A DNA stretch of 8,697 nucleotides from Emcibacter sp. Lineage in GTDB: Bacteria; Pseudomonadota; Alphaproteobacteria; Sphingomonadales; Emcibacteraceae. The position numbers and the translations under genes were made by a program. Location: assembly GCA_016765435.1 (NCBI GenBank), contig JAESPY010000010.1, forward strand, positions 3,571 to 12,267, written 5' to 3'. The notes beneath the pieces were generated by a model that saw only the letters and a list, made by a program, of their open reading frames with translations, made no database searches and had not been told where the DNA came from. Shown in pieces: positions 7,264-8,697 of the stretch (its first letter is position 1; every line of letters starts with the position of its first letter).

Positions 7264-8082
7264 TTAATAATCCGTAATGATACGGGCTGTATTGTGACCC
7301 AATGATAATATTCTGCCAAGTATAATCTCAGCTAATTCCACTGTGGGATGAGGACCGATCCTGACACGATAGAGATTTTGGCCGTTAACATCCACTTTTT
7401 CAATCTTTGTATTGCTGATATGATGAACAGAGTTAACAATTCTTTTGGCATTATTCTCATTCGAATAGGCACCAATCTGAACATATATATTTTTAGCCAT
7501 ATCAGTTTGTGGAGGCTCGACCTTTTTCTCAGCAACAACAGGCTGCTCAGGCTGAACCGTCGGTATAATGCGGGGCGGCGATGTTTTTTGTGCCTGTGTC
7601 TGAGTTGGCAGTTTCCCCCTTGGTCCCTCCACGGCCTGTACCCGGACCTTTGTCACACCTTTTTTCTCAAAACCCAACAATTGAGCCGCCCTGCGCGATA
7701 CATCGATCAGACGGTCGCCGATGAATGGTCCCCGGTCATTAATCTGTAATATCAACCAGCGCCCATTATCCAGATTGGTCACACGGACATAACTGGGCAT
7801 GGGTAACGTGGTATGGGCGGCGGTCAGGTCGTTCATGTTAAAAATATCACCATTGGCCGTTTTGCGTCCGTGGAATTTAGACCCATACCATGACGCCAGC
7901 CCCGTTCTGTCATAATGAGGGTCCGCCGCAGGGCGATAGGTTTTCCCCGATACCCGGTAGGGCTTGCCAACCTTATAAGTTGGATTTGGTGGGCCGGCGC
8001 TTTCATAGGTGCCTCTACTCACCCCGCAAGCACCAAGGCTCAAACAGAAAAGAATAATTAAAAACCGACGCATTAAATACAT
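7264..8082 (-). CDS. rlpA: RlpA-type septal ring lipoprotein with SPOR domain
   Basis: RlpA is an outer-membrane lipoprotein that localises to division sites; in Pseudomonas aeruginosa it is a lytic transglycosylase for glycan strands lacking stem peptides. This 272-residue protein has a signal peptide with lipobox LGAC (lipidated Cys19), a double-psi beta-barrel (about 60-152, with GLASWYGSKFHG, LTAAH and QINDRGPF), a Pro/Gln-rich linker (about 153-195) and a C-terminal SPOR domain (about 198-272, YVQIGAYS) that binds denuded septal glycan. Matching positions to the P. aeruginosa catalytic set E120, H131 and D157 gives D79, H90 and D116 with identical spacing, so the acidic first residue is Asp rather than Glu here. 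The ATG at 8082 has GGA 9 nt upstream; an alternative ATG at 8073 shares a base with the upstream TAA (TAATG) and also gives a good signal peptide. It is clustered with other wall hydrolases. Confidence 0.94.
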   Translation of the reverse strand: MYLMRRFLIILFCLSLGACGVSRGTYESAGPPNPTYKVGKPYRVSGKTYRPAADPHYDRTGLASWYGSKFHGRKTANGDIFNMNDLTAAHTTLPMPSYVRVTNLDNGRWLILQINDRGPFIGDRLIDVSRRAAQLLGFEKKGVTKVRVQAVEGPRGKLPTQTQAQKTSPPRIIPTVQPEQPVVAEKKVEPPQTDMAKNIYVQIGAYSNENNAKRIVNSVHHISNTKIEKVDVNGQNLYRVRIGPHPTVELAEIILGRILSLGHNTARIITDY

Positions 8083-8697
8083 TTCAATTCATCCGAAAGC
8101 AAGCTGACTCCAAGGGCATAATAATTTGAACAATTATAGCTCAATATCGCTCTGAAATTTTTATACGTTAAAAAGGCCGGACCGTCCGGGCCCGCCGGCA
8201 TAACCAACGAGGCTTTGAAATTCCTGTCCGCGACGGCGGGCAGATCACTGCCGTAAATTGTCCGAACGCCCATATCCTGCCACTCTTTGAGGCTATATTG
8301 CTTGCTGTGCTCCTTTAAGGCGCGGCGGCAACTTTTGATCTTTTCTGTTTGTTTAACTTTTTTCCAGAGGCCCGCAACGTCGTCAGGCAAGCTGACTTGG
8401 CGGCCCCACGTACGGTCTGCCTGCCAACCATGTTCTTTCAGGTAATTACCAATTGAGGCAAAAACATCCGCTTTATTGGTCCAGATATCCTTTTTACCAT
8501 CACCGTCATAATCATAAGCATAGGCAAAGAAGCTGGACGGCATGAACTGTCCCTGCCCCATAGCACCGGCCCATGACCCTTGAAAATCTTCCGGGCTGAC
8601 ATGGCCTTCTTCCAATATGGTCAGAGCCTTGATCAATTGGGTGCGGAAATAACGACTACGTCGCATGTCATATGCAAGGGTCGCCAGTGACCGTATG
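8073..8697 (-). CDS. Lytic murein transglycosylase (MltB/SLT_2 family), 5' end outside the window
   Basis: MltB-type enzymes cleave peptidoglycan glycan strands with formation of 1,6-anhydromuramic acid. Only the C-terminal 207 or so residues are visible; the frame is open through the right edge, so the gene continues beyond it and an internal ATG at 8666 is not its start. The visible part carries the family stretch SWAGAMGQGQFMPSSF, followed by AYDYDGDGKKDIW, and ends with NFRAILSYNCSNYYALGVSL, where most relatives read NxSNYYAL. The catalytic Glu normally lies N-terminal to this part (in a segment such as GIESNFG) and is therefore out of view, as are the signal peptide or lipobox. The TAA stop at 8073-8075 overlaps the rlpA start region, so the two wall-cleaving enzymes are likely co-translated. 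Family assignment is firm; the specific paralogue is not. Confidence 0.93.
   Translation of the reverse strand, partial: IRSLATLAYDMRRSRYFRTQLIKALTILEEGHVSPEDFQGSWAGAMGQGQFMPSSFFAYAYDYDGDGKKDIWTNKADVFASIGNYLKEHGWQADRTWGRQVSLPDDVAGLWKKVKQTEKIKSCRRALKEHSKQYSLKEWQDMGVRTIYGSDLPAVADRNFKASLVMPAGPDGPAFLTYKNFRAILSYNCSNYYALGVSLLSDELKCI
8092..8094 (-). promoter_or_regulatory. Ribosome binding site supporting the 8082 start of rlpA
   Basis: GGA on the minus strand, 9 nt before the ATG at 8082, lies inside the transglycosylase coding end. It favours 8082 over the second ATG at 8073, though the TAATG overlap at the latter could also allow reinitiation. Confidence 0.35.

Noticed and set aside
7239..7319. 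N-terminal extension of the carboxypeptidase
   Set aside because: It would bury the signal peptide behind 27 residues and overlap rlpA by 56 nt; the signal peptide begins at the MMRNKLLK pair of ATGs.
7264..7320. Possible internal promoter before the carboxypeptidase
   Set aside because: TTGGCA-like and TATCAT-like boxes exist in this AT-rich stretch but their spacings (14 or 19 nt) are poor; not enough to call.
7348..7749. Plus-strand open frame of 133 codons
   Set aside because: It lies wholly antisense to rlpA, which has clear domains and a full catalytic region; the predicted product shows no recognisable domain.
1..8697. Search for mobile elements, CRISPR, tRNA or direct repeats
   Set aside because: No transposase, integrase, spaced repeat series or tRNA-like cloverleaf was seen; the window is almost entirely coding with housekeeping products.

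Overview
The window is a single, tightly packed block of genes, all read on the minus strand, so transcription runs from the right edge (8697) to the left edge (1). The genes, in transcription order, are: the end of a membrane-bound lytic murein transglycosylase (MltB type), rlpA, a D-alanyl-D-alanine carboxypeptidase gene, tmk, holB, metG, tatD, a PhnP-like metallo-beta-lactamase-fold hydrolase, and a major facilitator transporter that runs off the left edge. This order, the short MetRS without zinc-knuckle cysteines, and the degenerate delta-prime P-loop point to an alphaproteobacterium. Base composition looks moderate (around half GC by eye, not counted), which is low for that class. I cannot name the order or genus with confidence.

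Region by region. 7.2-8.7 kb holds two peptidoglycan-cleaving lipoprotein or exported enzymes (MltB end, RlpA). 6.1-7.2 kb holds the carboxypeptidase, which trims peptidoglycan stem peptides. 4.3-6.1 kb holds thymidylate kinase and the clamp-loader delta-prime subunit. 2.8-4.3 kb holds methionyl-tRNA synthetase. 1.2-2.8 kb holds two metal-dependent phosphodiesterase-type enzymes, TatD and the PhnP-like hydrolase. 0-1.2 kb holds the transporter. Junctions are overlaps (1-10, 8, 4 and 16 nt) or gaps of 7-41 nt. No terminator, clear promoter, RNA gene, mobile element, repeat or CRISPR is visible, and no stretch over 300 bases lacks a gene. The layout looks like one polycistronic unit linking wall remodelling with DNA precursor supply, replication and translation.

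The most interesting observation is at the metG-tatD junction. metG stops at a TAA (2804-2806), but the same frame continues after it for 14 codons that read like the normal conserved C-terminus of MetRS (PEGVFPRY...), ending at a TGA that overlaps the tatD ATG in a classic ATGA arrangement. The 41-nt 'gap' is therefore almost certainly the old metG 3' end behind an in-frame stop: a natural truncation, a recent mutation or a sequencing error. A second point is an Asp in place of the usual catalytic Glu in RlpA. I see no new defence system, mobile island or other wholly undescribed system; most of the window is well-known housekeeping content.
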